Source: Actinomycetes bacterium (lineage in GTDB: Bacteria > Actinomycetota > Actinomycetes > Nanopelagicales > Nanopelagicaceae). From it: a stretch of 45,112 nucleotides of DNA. The DNA is taken from assembly GCA_025360085.1 (NCBI GenBank), contig JANYCW010000042.1:1-45112 (forward strand), given 5' to 3'. The position numbers and the translations under genes are program-made. Shown here in pieces: positions 17,454 through 27,918 of the stretch (its first letter is position 1; each line of letters opens with the position of its first letter). The notes beneath the pieces were generated by a model that searched no databases, was not told the DNA's origin, and saw only the letters and a program-made list of their open reading frames with translations.

Positions 17454-18620
17454 CTATCCGCCCGAAAACGCATCTTCTAGTTCGATATGGACAAGTTCAT
17501 CGGGATCATTGAGCCAACCATCGGGCAAAGTTGGGGGGCGGCTATGACTCGTGCGGCCACGTGGTTTGTCGCCAACCTCTTTAGGATACGGCTGTTCTTC
17601 TAATGTATCGAGAAGAGTCCGCATTTCACGCAGAGAACTGACCATTCCCAAATCTCGGCGAATTTCACGGGGAACACTAAATCCTTTTAAGTACCAAGCC
17701 ATATGTTTGCGCATATCGCGCATTCCTCGGTCTTCGGATTCCAAATACTCGACAATTAAGTGTGCGTGACGAAACATTATTTCCCGAACTTCGTGCAACG
17801 TCGGAGTTAATTCTCCTTCATCTCCTTTAAAAGATGAAACTAAATCGGCAAATAGCCAAGGTCGACCTAAACATCCACGACCAACGACCACCCCAGCACA
17901 TCCCGTTTCACTCACCATTTCGAGTGCATCACGACCAGACCAAATATCTCCATTGCCTAAAACTGGTGTTCCAGTGGGCTTTAAATGCTCAACAAGTTGA
18001 GTAATCGCCGACCAATCGGATTTGCCTTCATACATTTGAGCTGCAGTGCGTGCGTGAAGTGCGACCCAAGCAACACCTAATTCTGCCGCTGATTGCGCCG
18101 CCTCTAAATAAGTATGGTGATCGCTATCAATACCGATGCGCATTTTTACGGTCACTGGAATTCCATATGATCTTGCCGCTTCAACTGCAGCCTGCACAAT
18201 GTGCGAAAAAAGTCGGCGCTTATAAGGAAGGGCTGCGCCGCCTCCTTTGCGCGTAACTTTTGGTACGGGGCAACCAAAATTCATATCGATGTGATCGGCT
18301 AAATTCTCTTTTCCAATCATCGTGACCGCTGCACGCATCGTCGTTGGATCAACGCTATATAACTGGACTGATCGTGGCCACTCATCTTTACCAGGCACAA
18401 TCATTCGAAGTGTTTCAGGTCGACGCTCAATGAGGGCTCGGGCTGTCACCATTTCAGAGACAAAGAGACCTGCGCCTTGCTCGCGGCACAATGTGCGAAA
18501 AGGTGCGTTAGTTATTCCAGCCATGGGTGCAAGCACAATTGCTGGATCAATAAAATACTCACCGCTTGAAAGCGGCAATAACAGCGGTTTTAGCAACCCA
18601 GTAAGCGTGGTGCCAACCAC
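17454..18620 (-). CDS. dusB: tRNA-dihydrouridine synthase
   Basis: FMN-dependent reductase that forms dihydrouridine in tRNA D-loops. Conserved blocks include [20 protein letters not shown] (FMN-binding start of the barrel), [19 protein letters not shown] with the catalytic Cys, VTVKMRIG, and [17 protein letters not shown]. The 388-residue length includes a C-terminal helical domain and an actinobacterial-style tail. The ATG at 18620 lies inside the 3' end of glyS (31-bp overlap); a TTG overlapping the glyS stop codon is an alternative start in the same frame, and conserved sequence begins later in either case. Placement in the glyS operon fits a tRNA function. Confidence 0.92.
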   Translation of the reverse strand: MVGTTLTGLLKPLLLPLSSGEYFIDPAIVLAPMAGITNAPFRTLCREQGAGLFVSEMVTARALIERRPETLRMIVPGKDEWPRSVQLYSVDPTTMRAAVTMIGKENLADHIDMNFGCPVPKVTRKGGGAALPYKRRLFSHIVQAAVEAARSYGIPVTVKMRIGIDSDHHTYLEAAQSAAELGVAWVALHARTAAQMYEGKSDWSAITQLVEHLKPTGTPVLGNGDIWSGRDALEMVSETGCAGVVVGRGCLGRPWLFADLVSSFKGDEGELTPTLHEVREIMFRHAHLIVEYLESEDRGMRDMRKHMAWYLKGFSVPREIRRDLGMVSSLREMRTLLDTLEEQPYPKEVGDKPRGRTSHSRPPTLPDGWLNDPDELVHIELEDAFSGG

Positions 18621-19969
18621 GCTTGAACCTGATCTAAAGCGATGCGCTCTTGCGCCATTGTGTCGCGATCGCGAATTGTTATGGCATTATCCTCTAGGGT
18701 CTCGAAGTCAATTGTGATGCAATACGGGGTACCAATCTCATCTTGACGTCGATAACGACGACCAATTGCACCTGCATCATCAAAATCTATACTCCAGTTT
18801 TTGCGCAACTGCGCGGCCAAGTCGCGAGCCTTAGGTGATAAATCTGCATTACGCGAAAGTGGCAAAACGGCAACTTTTATCGGCGCTAATCGATAATCGA
18901 GTTTTAAAACAGCTCGCTTTTCCATTTCACCTTTGCTATTTGGTGCCTCATCTTCGGTGAAAGCATCCATTAAAAATGTCAGCATGGCGCGATCGACACC
19001 TGCGGCAGGTTCAATGACAAAAGGCGTCCAACGCTCGCCCTTTTCTTGGTCAAAGTACGTCAAATCTTTTCCAGAGGCAGCTGAGTGCGCTTTTAGATCA
19101 AAGTCGGTACGGTTTGCAATTCCTTCTAACTCCCCCCACTCAGTTCCTGCAAACTCAAACTTATATTCAATATCTGCGGTTCGCTTTGAATAATGAGAGA
19201 GTTTTTCTTTTGGATGTTCGAAAAGTCGCAGGCGGTCTGGATTAATTCCTAAATCTACATACCAAGCCATGCGCGTATCAATCCAGTACTGATGCCAGTC
19301 CTCATCGCTTCCTGGTACAACAAAAAACTCCATCTCCATTTGCTCAAATTCACGCGTGCGAAAAATAAAATTTCCTGGAGTAATTTCGTTACGGAATGAC
19401 TTACCAATCTGCCCTATACCAAAAGGAGGTTTTTTGCGAGAAGTCGTCATCACTTGATCAAAATTTATAAAGATTCCCTGCGCAGTTTCCGGACGCAAAT
19501 AAGCAATTCCTGATTCATCTTCAACTGGACCAAGATAGGTCTTTAACATTCCACTGAACTGTTTTGGCTGTGTAAATTGACCTTTGTTGCCGCACGCTGG
19601 ACAGTTAATGTCGGCTAACGACGCCGCCCCTTTTTTATGTTTAGCCTCATAGGCCTCCATTAAATGATCGGCACGGTAGCGCTTATGACATGAAGTGCAT
19701 TCGGTAAGTGGGTCGCTAAAAGTTTCAAGGTGACCCGAGGCCTCCCACACCTCTTTCGATAAAATCACACATGAATCAAGGCCAACGACATCTTCACGTC
19801 CGGTGACCATAGATCTCCACCATTGGCGCTTTACATTATTTTTAAGTTCAATGCCCAAGGGACCGTAATCCCACGAAGCTCGAAGTCCGCCATAGATTTC
19901 AGAAGATGGATAAACAAAACCTCGGCGTTTGGCCAGGCTCACAATATTTTCTAAACGATCTGTTGCCAT
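18590..19969 (-). CDS. glyS: Glycyl-tRNA synthetase (dimeric, eukaryote/archaeal-like type)
   Basis: Charges tRNA-Gly. The 459-residue single-subunit class II enzyme shows motif 1 near [21 protein letters not shown], cysteine pairs CTSC and CPAC that may bind zinc, motif 2 in [25 protein letters not shown], and motif 3 near [12 protein letters not shown], with a C-terminal anticodon-binding domain after it. It is the alpha2 type, not the separate glyQ/glyS alpha2beta2 type. It starts at ATG 19969 with a GGAG element about 9 nt upstream, so the first gene of this operon looks leadered, unlike most neighbours. The 66 bp upstream are too short for a T-box leader and show none. Confidence 0.94.
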   Translation of the reverse strand: MATDRLENIVSLAKRRGFVYPSSEIYGGLRASWDYGPLGIELKNNVKRQWWRSMVTGREDVVGLDSCVILSKEVWEASGHLETFSDPLTECTSCHKRYRADHLMEAYEAKHKKGAASLADINCPACGNKGQFTQPKQFSGMLKTYLGPVEDESGIAYLRPETAQGIFINFDQVMTTSRKKPPFGIGQIGKSFRNEITPGNFIFRTREFEQMEMEFFVVPGSDEDWHQYWIDTRMAWYVDLGINPDRLRLFEHPKEKLSHYSKRTADIEYKFEFAGTEWGELEGIANRTDFDLKAHSAASGKDLTYFDQEKGERWTPFVIEPAAGVDRAMLTFLMDAFTEDEAPNSKGEMEKRAVLKLDYRLAPIKVAVLPLSRNADLSPKARDLAAQLRKNWSIDFDDAGAIGRRYRRQDEIGTPYCITIDFETLEDNAITIRDRDTMAQERIALDQVQAWLAPRLLGC

Positions 19970-20035
19970 TTTTTAAGCTCCGTCCGGCTGGATGTCGGCG
20001 AAAAGCAACAAACGTTACTTTGCGTGTCGAGAATT

Positions 20036-20320
20036 TTACTCTCTAAATGGGCTCTCATATGCACCAGGCTCGTCAAGTGCTTGGGCTAATGTTGAAATTG
20101 CATACATCTTCACGGTGGTATTGCTCAGCGCTCTTCGATATGAACCGATATTCTGCCAATGAGTAACCAAGGACCACAACGTCGAGTCATCGAGATTTTG
20201 GCCATACTCGCCCTTTAGATATCCCGGGCAGACCTCCAAGACCGAGATGGCTAGCATTAATCGCTCCTGAAATTCTGCGGCTTCGGCAAGCGGGATTTTG
20301 AAGCGGGCAGTTGCGAACAT
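20036..20320 (-). CDS. ABM-type (dimeric alpha-beta barrel) small protein
   Basis: A 94-residue protein with the features of the antibiotic-biosynthesis-monooxygenase fold: ATARFKIP opening strand, a long amphipathic helix (EAAEFQERLMLAISVLE), the CPGYLKGEYGQNLDD strand pair, and the WSLVTHWQNIGSYRRAL segment that parallels the 'W...E.W.s..a...H' pattern. Such proteins may be oxygenases or heme-binding proteins, but no cofactor ligand can be assigned. ATG 20320 has TAGGCT (20333-20328) 7 nt upstream. It diverges from the ZIP transporter, 32 bp separating the starts. Confidence 0.7.
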   Translation of the reverse strand: MFATARFKIPLAEAAEFQERLMLAISVLEVCPGYLKGEYGQNLDDSTLWSLVTHWQNIGSYRRALSNTTVKMYAISTLAQALDEPGAYESPFRE

Positions 20321-20327
20321 GAGACGT

Positions 20328-20346
20328 AGCCTAATCGCGGTACTCT
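20328..20346. promoter_or_regulatory. Paired divergent leaderless -10 elements (ABM gene and ZIP transporter)
   Basis: Minus strand TAGGCT (20333-20328) is 7 nt from the ATG at 20320. Plus strand TACTCT (20341-20346) is 6 nt from the ATG at 20353. The two hexamers are 7 nt apart, so the promoters overlap and may compete. Confidence 0.5.
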
Positions 20347-20352
20347 AAAACA

Positions 20353-21087
20353 ATGAACTTGGCCATCACCTTTGCCACTCTTACTGTTTTGGCAACAACT
20401 GCAGGTGGAGTTTTGGCCTTTAAATCGCGTGATCGTTTTCATCTTGTTTTAGGCCTATCCGCTGGGTTGCTTCTTGGATTGGTTGGATTTGATTTACTTC
20501 CTGAGGTATTTTCGATGAACAAGGATTTGTTTGCCGGTGTTCCTATCGTTTCAGTCGCTATTTTGAGTGGGTTCCTAATTCTTCATGTTCTCGAGAGAAT
20601 CTTTGGCTCTCATGAACCAGTGGAATCAGATTACGGTCATGATCACGAACACCATACGATTTCAGGAGCCATTGGCGCGGTAGCGATGGGCGGCCACGTA
20701 TTCCTTGACGGCGTTGGTTTAGGAGTTGCCTTTCGTGTCAGTACATCTCTCGGAATCGCAGTTTTTTTAGCGGTCCTAGTCCACGCTTTTAGCGATGGAC
20801 TAAACACAGTTTCGATGCTCGTCAAAAGTGGGCATTGGACGAAGACGAGTAAATATCTACTAGGGGTAGATGCAGTGGCTCGTATTGGTGGAGCAACTTT
20901 AGGTACTTACTTAGTTCTCAATAATAAATATCTCGCGCTCTATCTCGCTCTATTTTCTGGTTTTGTAATCTATGTTGCAACTGCCCACATTTTACCTGAA
21001 GCTCATTCACGCCACGAATCGCGATGGACTTTGGTAATGACTGCCATAGGTGTTTTAATTATGTGGGCGGTAGTAGCGGCTTCTTAA
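20353..21087 (+). CDS. ZIP-family divalent metal transporter
   Basis: A 244-residue membrane protein with about seven to eight hydrophobic segments. The metal-binding helices of the ZIP family are recognisable: GHVFLDGVGLGVAF (TM4-like, His and Asp) and LVHAFSDGLNTVSML (TM5-like, His-Ser-Asp-Gly). A His-rich cytoplasmic loop (GHDHEHH, about residues 96-103) precedes them. It probably moves zinc or another divalent metal into the cytoplasm, and the exact ion is unknown. TACTCT 6 nt before the ATG indicates a leaderless transcript. It converges with uppS, and a hairpin lies between them. Confidence 0.85.
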   Translation: MNLAITFATLTVLATTAGGVLAFKSRDRFHLVLGLSAGLLLGLVGFDLLPEVFSMNKDLFAGVPIVSVAILSGFLILHVLERIFGSHEPVESDYGHDHEHHTISGAIGAVAMGGHVFLDGVGLGVAFRVSTSLGIAVFLAVLVHAFSDGLNTVSMLVKSGHWTKTSKYLLGVDAVARIGGATLGTYLVLNNKYLALYLALFSGFVIYVATAHILPEAHSRHESRWTLVMTAIGVLIMWAVVAAS

Positions 21088-21088
21088 G

Positions 21089-21117
21089 CTTTGCCGCTAG
21101 CTACATTCTCGGCAAAG
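21089..21117. terminator. Hairpin between convergent ZIP and uppS genes
   Basis: CTTTGCCG (21089-21096) and CGGCAAAG (21110-21117) form a perfect 8-bp stem with a 13-nt loop, directly after the ZIP stop. It may end transcription from both sides, though no T run follows. The left arm belongs to a 12-bp direct repeat with the uppS end. Confidence 0.4.
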
Positions 21118-21118
21118 A

Positions 21119-21823
21119 CTAAGCTTTGCCGAAACGTCGTTCTCGCTTTGAATACTCTTGGATCGCTTTCCACAAAGTTTTTCGCGTGACATCGGGCCAT
21201 AAGACATCCATAAAAACGAATTCGGCATAAACTGACTGCCATGGTAGAAAGTTGCTGGTGCGCTGTTCGCCAGAAGAGCGCAAAAAAAGATCAACATCGC
21301 TCATCGTTGGTGAATCAAGATACTTAGCAAATGTTTTTTCAGTAATAGCATCGACTTTAACTTTTCCACTTTTAACATCACCGGCAAGAGCAGCTGCAGC
21401 ATCAACGATTTCAGAGCGGCCACCATAATTAACGCACATATTCAGAGTTAATACCTTGTTTTTCTTCGTTAACTCTTCGGCCGCCTCAAGCTCATGAATA
21501 ACGCTGCTCCACAATCGTTTAGGTCGACCAACCCAGCGCACGCGTACACCCATCTCATTCATCTCATCGCGACGGCGGCGAATAACATCGCGATTAAAAC
21601 CCATCAAAAACTTTACCTCTTCCGGAGATCTTCGCCAGTTTTCTGTAGAAAAAGCATATGCACTTATCTCCTTCACGCCGAATTCAATTGCACCGCCAAC
21701 CACATCAAAGAGTGCGGCTTCTCCAGCTTCATGGCCTGCCGTACGTGGCAAAGATTTAGCTTTAGCCCAACGACCATTGCCATCCATCACTATCGCTACG
21801 TGATGGGGAATATGAATCGTCAT
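21119..21823 (-). CDS. uppS: Isoprenyl (polyprenyl) diphosphate synthase, cis-type
   Basis: Extends prenyl diphosphates in cis to make the C50/C55 lipid carrier for cell-wall synthesis. The 234-residue protein has the catalytic Asp in [12 protein letters not shown], the [12 protein letters not shown] block, NYGGRSEI, and the C-terminal [16 protein letters not shown] and YAEFVF signatures of the family. Chain length of the product cannot be told. The start overlaps the recO stop by 4 bp, so the two are translationally coupled; recO-uppS linkage is common in Actinobacteria. It converges with the ZIP gene 31 bp away. Confidence 0.93.
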   Translation of the reverse strand: MTIHIPHHVAIVMDGNGRWAKAKSLPRTAGHEAGEAALFDVVGGAIEFGVKEISAYAFSTENWRRSPEEVKFLMGFNRDVIRRRRDEMNEMGVRVRWVGRPKRLWSSVIHELEAAEELTKKNKVLTLNMCVNYGGRSEIVDAAAALAGDVKSGKVKVDAITEKTFAKYLDSPTMSDVDLFLRSSGEQRTSNFLPWQSVYAEFVFMDVLWPDVTRKTLWKAIQEYSKRERRFGKA

Positions 21824-22551
21824 ACCCGTTCAACCATTGGTAAACTTCTTAAACCTCGCTCAAGATGCCACTGCAAATATGCGGCGATTAAACCACTTGC
21901 TTCTCGGCGAAATTTGATTTCACTTGCCGAAGCGATTTCCCAATCACTTCTCAGTAGCGCATCCATTAAAACCAGAGTTTCTGGCGCCGGTGTTGCACAG
22001 GCCGATGGCCTGCAATCAAGACAAACTGAACCCCCACCCACCAATGAAAAGTAGCGGTGTGGACCAGGTTTTTCACAGTTTGAACAAATCGTCATCGAAG
22101 GTGCGTACCCTGCAACATCTAGAGATCGCAAAAGAAAAGCATCGAGAATCAACAGCGGTTCATGACGATTTTGCGCCAACACCCTCATCGCCCCAACAAC
22201 CAAATTAAACTCTTTAGTGGCCGGCTCGTGTTCATTAGGGCTAAACCGTTCCGTTGCTTCTAAAATCGCCGAAGCCACAGTCCAGCGCTGGTAATCATCG
22301 GTAAGTGCTTGACCATAATTCATAATCGCTTCAACCTGCGTGATGGTGTCAAAGATTTTTCCAGCATAGAGTTGAATATCGATATAACTGCCGGGTTCAA
22401 GACGAGCCCCAAATTTCGAAAGTGTGCGGCGCACCCCTTTTGCTACACCACGGATTCTGCCGTGATCTCGCGTTAATAATGTAATGATGCGATCTGCTTC
22501 ACCGAGTTTCTGGGTCCGCAACACGATTGCTTCATCCCTGTATAAACTCAT
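21820..22551 (-). CDS. recO: DNA repair protein RecO
   Basis: RecF-pathway mediator that helps load RecA on SSB-coated single-stranded DNA. The 243-residue protein begins with the OB-fold ([24 protein letters not shown]), followed by the helical domain. A four-cysteine zinc site is present, CSNC and CLDC, as in many but not all RecO proteins. ATG 22551 has TACCTT (22564-22559) 7 nt upstream with no Shine-Dalgarno, so the recO-uppS transcript is probably leaderless. The gap to the upstream leuA stop is 37 bp, so read-through from leuA is also possible. Confidence 0.9.
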   Translation of the reverse strand: MSLYRDEAIVLRTQKLGEADRIITLLTRDHGRIRGVAKGVRRTLSKFGARLEPGSYIDIQLYAGKIFDTITQVEAIMNYGQALTDDYQRWTVASAILEATERFSPNEHEPATKEFNLVVGAMRVLAQNRHEPLLILDAFLLRSLDVAGYAPSMTICSNCEKPGPHRYFSLVGGGSVCLDCRPSACATPAPETLVLMDALLRSDWEIASASEIKFRREASGLIAAYLQWHLERGLRSLPMVERV

Positions 22552-22588
22552 ACAGAGAAAGGTAGTGGCAAAGGGTTACGAATTTGTG

Positions 22589-24375
<1,787 letters not shown>

Positions 24376-24420
24376 TTAAGTGACCCCGCCACGGCACGTA
24401 AGAAGGAGATTTTGCAACAC
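24376..24420 (-). CDS. leuA leader peptide
   Basis: A 14-codon frame, GTG start at 24420 and TAA at 24376-24378, encodes MLQNLLLTCRGGVT. Four of the first seven residues are leucine, including three consecutive Leu codons, as expected for a peptide that senses charged tRNA-Leu. Its end overlaps the alternative stems of the attenuator. It has no Shine-Dalgarno; instead TAGGCT lies 6 nt upstream, so translation would begin at the mRNA 5' end. This is a direct reading; function is inferred from known leu leader peptides. Confidence 0.65.
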   Translation of the reverse strand: MLQNLLLTCRGGVT

Positions 24421-24426
24421 GACTTA

Positions 24427-24455
24427 AGCCTAACAAGGGGGCGCACCCGAATCAA
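24427..24455 (-). promoter_or_regulatory. leuA leader promoter
   Basis: Minus strand TTGATT (24455-24450), 17-nt spacer, TAGGCT (24432-24427), then 6 nt to the leader-peptide GTG at 24420. Good spacing and a defined use make it one of the best promoters in the window. Confidence 0.6.
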
Positions 24456-24474
24456 CTTTCTTGTCTTTAAGGTT

Positions 24475-24486
24475 TAGACTCGAACT
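24475..24486 (+). promoter_or_regulatory. Leaderless -10 element of the DinB-like gene
   Basis: TAGACT (24475-24480) with a 6-nt spacer to the ATG at 24487. It is divergent from the leuA leader promoter, whose -35 lies about 20 bp away. Confidence 0.45.
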
Positions 24487-24930
24487 ATGTCTTCCTTCGA
24501 CAATCAATTAGACGCCCTTGCCGATTCAACGCAATCCTTGTGCCAAAACGCCTCAGAATGCGATTTTAAAGGTGAGGGTTGGGCACCTGCGATAACCCTC
24601 GGGCATATCGTTGATGTTGATGCTGAGGTGTGGATGGCTCGATTTGAGTTAATGGTAAGTGCGGTGCGGAATAGTCAATCACCTCCCCAACTTGCTACTT
24701 GGGAGCCTGATGGCGAAAAAACTGCCGAAAAGTACTTAGGTTACGCGCTAACTCAGTCAATTGATCTTCTAAAGAAAAGTCGAAGTTTAATGCGCAATTA
24801 CTTAAAATCACTGACAATCGACGAACGTCGAGCCCCCGCAATTCATATGAGCTTTGGAAATATAACTATTGAATCAATGATTGCCGTAATTTTGAATCAC
24901 GACGAAGAACACCGCGCCACTTTAATTTGA
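24487..24930 (+). CDS. DinB-superfamily (mycothiol-dependent-enzyme-like) protein
   Basis: A 147-residue, mostly helical protein. LGHIVDVDAEVWMARFEL resembles the first metal-binding His helix and NHDEEHRATLI at the C-terminus gives the usual final HxxxH-type pair of the DinB four-helix bundle. In Actinobacteria, this superfamily includes mycothiol- and other thiol-dependent transferases, but activity cannot be assigned here. It starts without a leader and converges with glnA, the two stops being one base apart. It stands alone between leuA and glnA. Confidence 0.6.
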   Translation: MSSFDNQLDALADSTQSLCQNASECDFKGEGWAPAITLGHIVDVDAEVWMARFELMVSAVRNSQSPPQLATWEPDGEKTAEKYLGYALTQSIDLLKKSRSLMRNYLKSLTIDERRAPAIHMSFGNITIESMIAVILNHDEEHRATLI

Positions 24931-24931
24931 T

Positions 24932-26245
24932 TTAAAGAACGGGCAAATATCTATCTAGCTCATATGTGCTTACTTGACGATTGTAATCAAGCCATTCGGC
25001 ACGTTTATTGCGCAGAACATATTCAAAAACATGTTCACCCAAAGTTTCACGGACTAATTCGCTTTTCTCCATTTGTCCGATGGCATCATTGAGGTCGCTC
25101 GGTAAGTTGATCAGATTATCTGAATCACTTAATTCATACTTTTCTTCCACACCTTTTAATCCTGCCGATAACATCACGGCATAGGCAAGATATGGGTTGC
25201 ATGATGTGTCCGGAGATCTAAATTCGATACGGGTTGAATTTTCTTTACCCGGCTTATACATTGGCAATCGAACGAGTGCGCCACGATTACTTGGCCCCCA
25301 ATTAATAACTGCAGGAGCTTCACCTCCACCATGTAAGCGTTTATACGAATTTACCCATTGATTTGTTATAGCCGTTATCTCAGGTGCGTGTATTAAAATC
25401 CCAGCGATAAATGAGCGACCTACTTCAGAGAGATTATATTGAGCGTTAGCATCATAAAAAGCATTTTCCTCGCCTTTAAATAGCGAAACGTGTGTATGCA
25501 TTCCACTTCCAGGATGATCGGTGAATGGCTTCGGCATGAAAGATGCATGAAAACCTTGGTCCAGGGCAACTTCCTTAATCACATGGCGAAACGTCATAAT
25601 GTTGTCGGCCGTTGTTAGCGCATCGGCATCTCGCAAATCAATTTCTTGTTGGCCAGGACCGCCTTCGTGATGGGAAAACTCAACAGAGATTCCCATAGCC
25701 TCTAAAATGGTTATCGCCTGACGACGAAAATCATGCCCAACAACTGCCGGTGTGTGATCAAAATATCCACCTTGGTCAACTGGAACAGGTAACTGGCCGC
25801 GCTCGGGCAAAGCTTTAAAAAGAAAGAATTCAATTTCAGGGTGGGTGTAACAGGTATAACCCATCGCTGCGGCTTTATCTAATGTACGACGAAGCACATT
25901 GCGCGGATCTGCAAGAGATGGAGTTCCATCTGGCATCGTGATGTCACAAAACATTCGCGCAGCACCTGGAGCTTCTGTGCGCCACGGTAAAATTGAAAAC
26001 GTAGTGGGATCGGGCTTTGCCAACATATCTGATTCGGTCACACGGGCAAAGCCTTCAATTGCTGAACCATCAAAACCAATACCTTCTTCAAAAGCATTTT
26101 CGAGTTCGGCGGGTGCGATTGCAACTGATTTTAAAAAGCCCAAAACATCGGTAAACCATAATCGTATAAAGCGAATATTGCGCTCTTCAATGGTACGCAG
26201 AACAAATTGCTGTTGTTTAGCCGTATCAGGTGACATGTCCGCCAT
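24932..26245 (-). CDS. glnA: Glutamine synthetase type I (GlnA2-like)
   Basis: Makes glutamine from glutamate, ammonia and ATP. At 437 residues it resembles the actinobacterial GlnA2 class: it opens QFVLRTIEERNIRFIRLWF and has GFDGSAIEGF, the metal-binding HPEIEFF and HHEGGPGQQEIDLR, GSGMHTHVSL, and the NRGALVRLP/RIEFRSPD C-terminal motifs. The adenylylated-Tyr loop of the GSI-beta class is not seen, so it is probably not controlled by GlnE. Two ATGs compete. The first (26245) gives MADMSPD. The fourth codon (26236) has GATAAT exactly 7 nt upstream, matching the leaderless pattern nearby, and fits GlnA2 N-termini better. It converges with the DinB-like gene. Confidence 0.92.
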   Translation of the reverse strand: MADMSPDTAKQQQFVLRTIEERNIRFIRLWFTDVLGFLKSVAIAPAELENAFEEGIGFDGSAIEGFARVTESDMLAKPDPTTFSILPWRTEAPGAARMFCDITMPDGTPSLADPRNVLRRTLDKAAAMGYTCYTHPEIEFFLFKALPERGQLPVPVDQGGYFDHTPAVVGHDFRRQAITILEAMGISVEFSHHEGGPGQQEIDLRDADALTTADNIMTFRHVIKEVALDQGFHASFMPKPFTDHPGSGMHTHVSLFKGEENAFYDANAQYNLSEVGRSFIAGILIHAPEITAITNQWVNSYKRLHGGGEAPAVINWGPSNRGALVRLPMYKPGKENSTRIEFRSPDTSCNPYLAYAVMLSAGLKGVEEKYELSDSDNLINLPSDLNDAIGQMEKSELVRETLGEHVFEYVLRNKRAEWLDYNRQVSTYELDRYLPVL

Positions 26246-26279
26246 TATCCCGAATACAGGTTACGCGCGTGTTAACTCA

Positions 26280-26786
26280 TTAAATTACGAAAAATTCACT
26301 GCTTTCCAACGTGCTTTGAGCGGGAATGCTCTTGGTGACGACCACATTGGCGTTAATTCGAGCTTCGTGGCCAATGGTGATATCTCCAAATATTTTTGCT
26401 CCAGCTCCAATTACTACGTTATTTTCAATGGTTGGGTGGCGCTTACCTTTTGAGTAGGTTCGAGCCCCCAAAGTTACGTCGTGATACATCATGACATCTT
26501 CGCCAATGATTGCCGTTGCACCAATAACGACCCCCATACCGTGATCAATAAAGAAGCGGCGGCCAATAGTTGCAGCCGGGTGAATTTCAACACCCGTGGA
26601 AGTTCGTATCCAGTTCGAAACAACTCTGGCAATGAGTTTAAAGTTATGTCGCCATAAGAAATTCGTCACTCTAAAACCCCAAACGGCATGAATGCCAGGG
26701 TATGCCAGCAATACCTCAAGACGATTTCGCGCAGCTGGATCCTTTACAAGTGCGTTATCAAGATCTTCAAGAAATCTAGAAATCAT
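26280..26786 (-). CDS. cysE: Serine O-acetyltransferase
   Basis: Acetylates L-serine with acetyl-CoA, giving the substrate of cysK. It is the short form (168 residues from ATG 26786) with the N-terminal helices shortened and a left-handed beta-helix made of hexapeptide repeats, including [21 protein letters not shown] (split across repeats), the catalytic His in [10 protein letters not shown], and the [17 protein letters not shown] stretch. A TTG at 26792 in frame is an alternative start, placing it 1 bp after the cysK stop; ATG seems likelier. cysK-cysE order with a 7-bp gap implies one operon for cysteine synthesis. Confidence 0.92.
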   Translation of the reverse strand: MISRFLEDLDNALVKDPAARNRLEVLLAYPGIHAVWGFRVTNFLWRHNFKLIARVVSNWIRTSTGVEIHPAATIGRRFFIDHGMGVVIGATAIIGEDVMMYHDVTLGARTYSKGKRHPTIENNVVIGAGAKIFGDITIGHEARINANVVVTKSIPAQSTLESSEFFVI

Positions 26787-26793
26787 CGACAAC

Positions 26794-27720
26794 CTAGTCA
26801 GCTAAATCTTCATACAAAATGGTTGAAAGATAGCGCTCGCCAAACGATGGAATTATGACGACAATGTTTTTTCCTGCAAACTCAGGTCGATGTGCGATGA
26901 CCGATGCCGCCCACAACGCGGCCCCTGATGAAATACCCGCTAAAATTCCCTCTTCAGCACCACATCGCCGAGCATATTTAATGGCATCGGCAGCGGTCGC
27001 ATCCAAAACCTCGTCATAAACCGTTCTATCTAAAATCTCTGGAATAAAGTTTGCACCGATTCCTTGAATTGGATGCGGGCCAGGAGGACCGCCATTCAAA
27101 ATTGGAGATGCAGCTGGCTCAACACCAAATACTTTTATTAATGGATTACGCTCTTTAAGTAATCGGCCCGTACCTGTGATAGTTCCACCAGTGCCGATAC
27201 CAGCGATAAGTACGTCGACCGTGCCATCGGTATCACGCCAGATTTCCTCCCCCGTGGTTGCGTGGTGAATGGCTGGACCTGCCTCATTTTCAAATTGTCG
27301 CACTAATACTGCACCGGTAGCGGCCAGCTCTTCAGAAGCGGCAACCGCACCTTTCATTCCCAGAGCCGCAGGTGTCAAAATGAGTTCGGCTCCAAAGGCT
27401 TTAATTAATTTGCGACGCTCTTTAGAAACCGATTCAGGCATCGTCAATATCGCCTTATAACCTCGGGCTGCGGCGACCATCGCAACTGCAATTCCAGTAT
27501 TACCAGAGGTGGCTTCAACAATTGTTCCACCAGGTTTTAATGCTCCGCTTTTCTCAGCGGCATCGACCATCGCTATGCCTAGTCGATCTTTAACACTTGA
27601 TGTTGGATTGTAAAACTCTAGCTTTGCAAAGACATTGGCCGGTGCACCATCCATAATTTTATTTATCCGAACAAGGGGGGTATTACCAAACACTTCAGTG
27701 ATGTTGTTATAAATCTTCAT
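26794..27720 (-). CDS. cysK: Cysteine synthase (O-acetylserine sulfhydrylase A)
   Basis: Makes cysteine from O-acetylserine and sulfide using pyridoxal phosphate. In 308 residues the PLP lysine is in [11 protein letters not shown], the substrate loop [10 protein letters not shown] follows, and the phosphate-binding glycine loop [17 protein letters not shown] is intact. The C-terminal SSGAAL motif is present. ATG 27720 has a strong AAGGAG ribosome-binding site 4 nt upstream, so it is leadered. A 16-bp AT-rich palindrome lies about 40 bp upstream of the start. It heads the cysK-cysE pair. Confidence 0.95.
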   Translation of the reverse strand: MKIYNNITEVFGNTPLVRINKIMDGAPANVFAKLEFYNPTSSVKDRLGIAMVDAAEKSGALKPGGTIVEATSGNTGIAVAMVAAARGYKAILTMPESVSKERRKLIKAFGAELILTPAALGMKGAVAASEELAATGAVLVRQFENEAGPAIHHATTGEEIWRDTDGTVDVLIAGIGTGGTITGTGRLLKERNPLIKVFGVEPAASPILNGGPPGPHPIQGIGANFIPEILDRTVYDEVLDATAADAIKYARRCGAEEGILAGISSGAALWAASVIAHRPEFAGKNIVVIIPSFGERYLSTILYEDLAD

Positions 27721-27918
27721 TATTCTCCTTATACTTAAAATGAAAGGGGTTTTCGGACTTAAAAAGATTTAAGACTAAAGGATGATTAGCAGCTACAGGA
27801 AGTCGAGCGGCAGAAATCTACGATCCGATTTCGGGTAAAGAACCAGGTAATAATCGATTTCATGAGCGTAAGTTTACCGACAATGCAGAATGTAAGCGAG
27901 TTGCAAACCGTTTGCAGT
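27721..27918. other. Intergenic region between cysK and nadE with palindromes
   Basis: No gene is convincing. CTTAAA-4 nt-TTTAAG spans 27758-27773 and may be an operator or stem for the cysK transcript; TAGTCT (minus, 27777-27772) overlaps it and could be the cysK -10. TGCAAAC-C-GTTTGCA, a perfect 7+1+7 inverted repeat, spans 27902-27916 just past the nadE stop. A short plus-strand frame of about 18 codons near 27782 has no further support. Confidence 0.4.

Noticed and set aside
19970-20035. T-box riboswitch upstream of glyS
   Set aside because: Only 66 bp are available and no T-box core sequence or terminator/antiterminator pair is seen.
21494-22054. Plus-strand frame of 186 codons opposite uppS and recO
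   Set aside because: Antisense shadow over two well-supported, coupled genes with conserved catalytic motifs.
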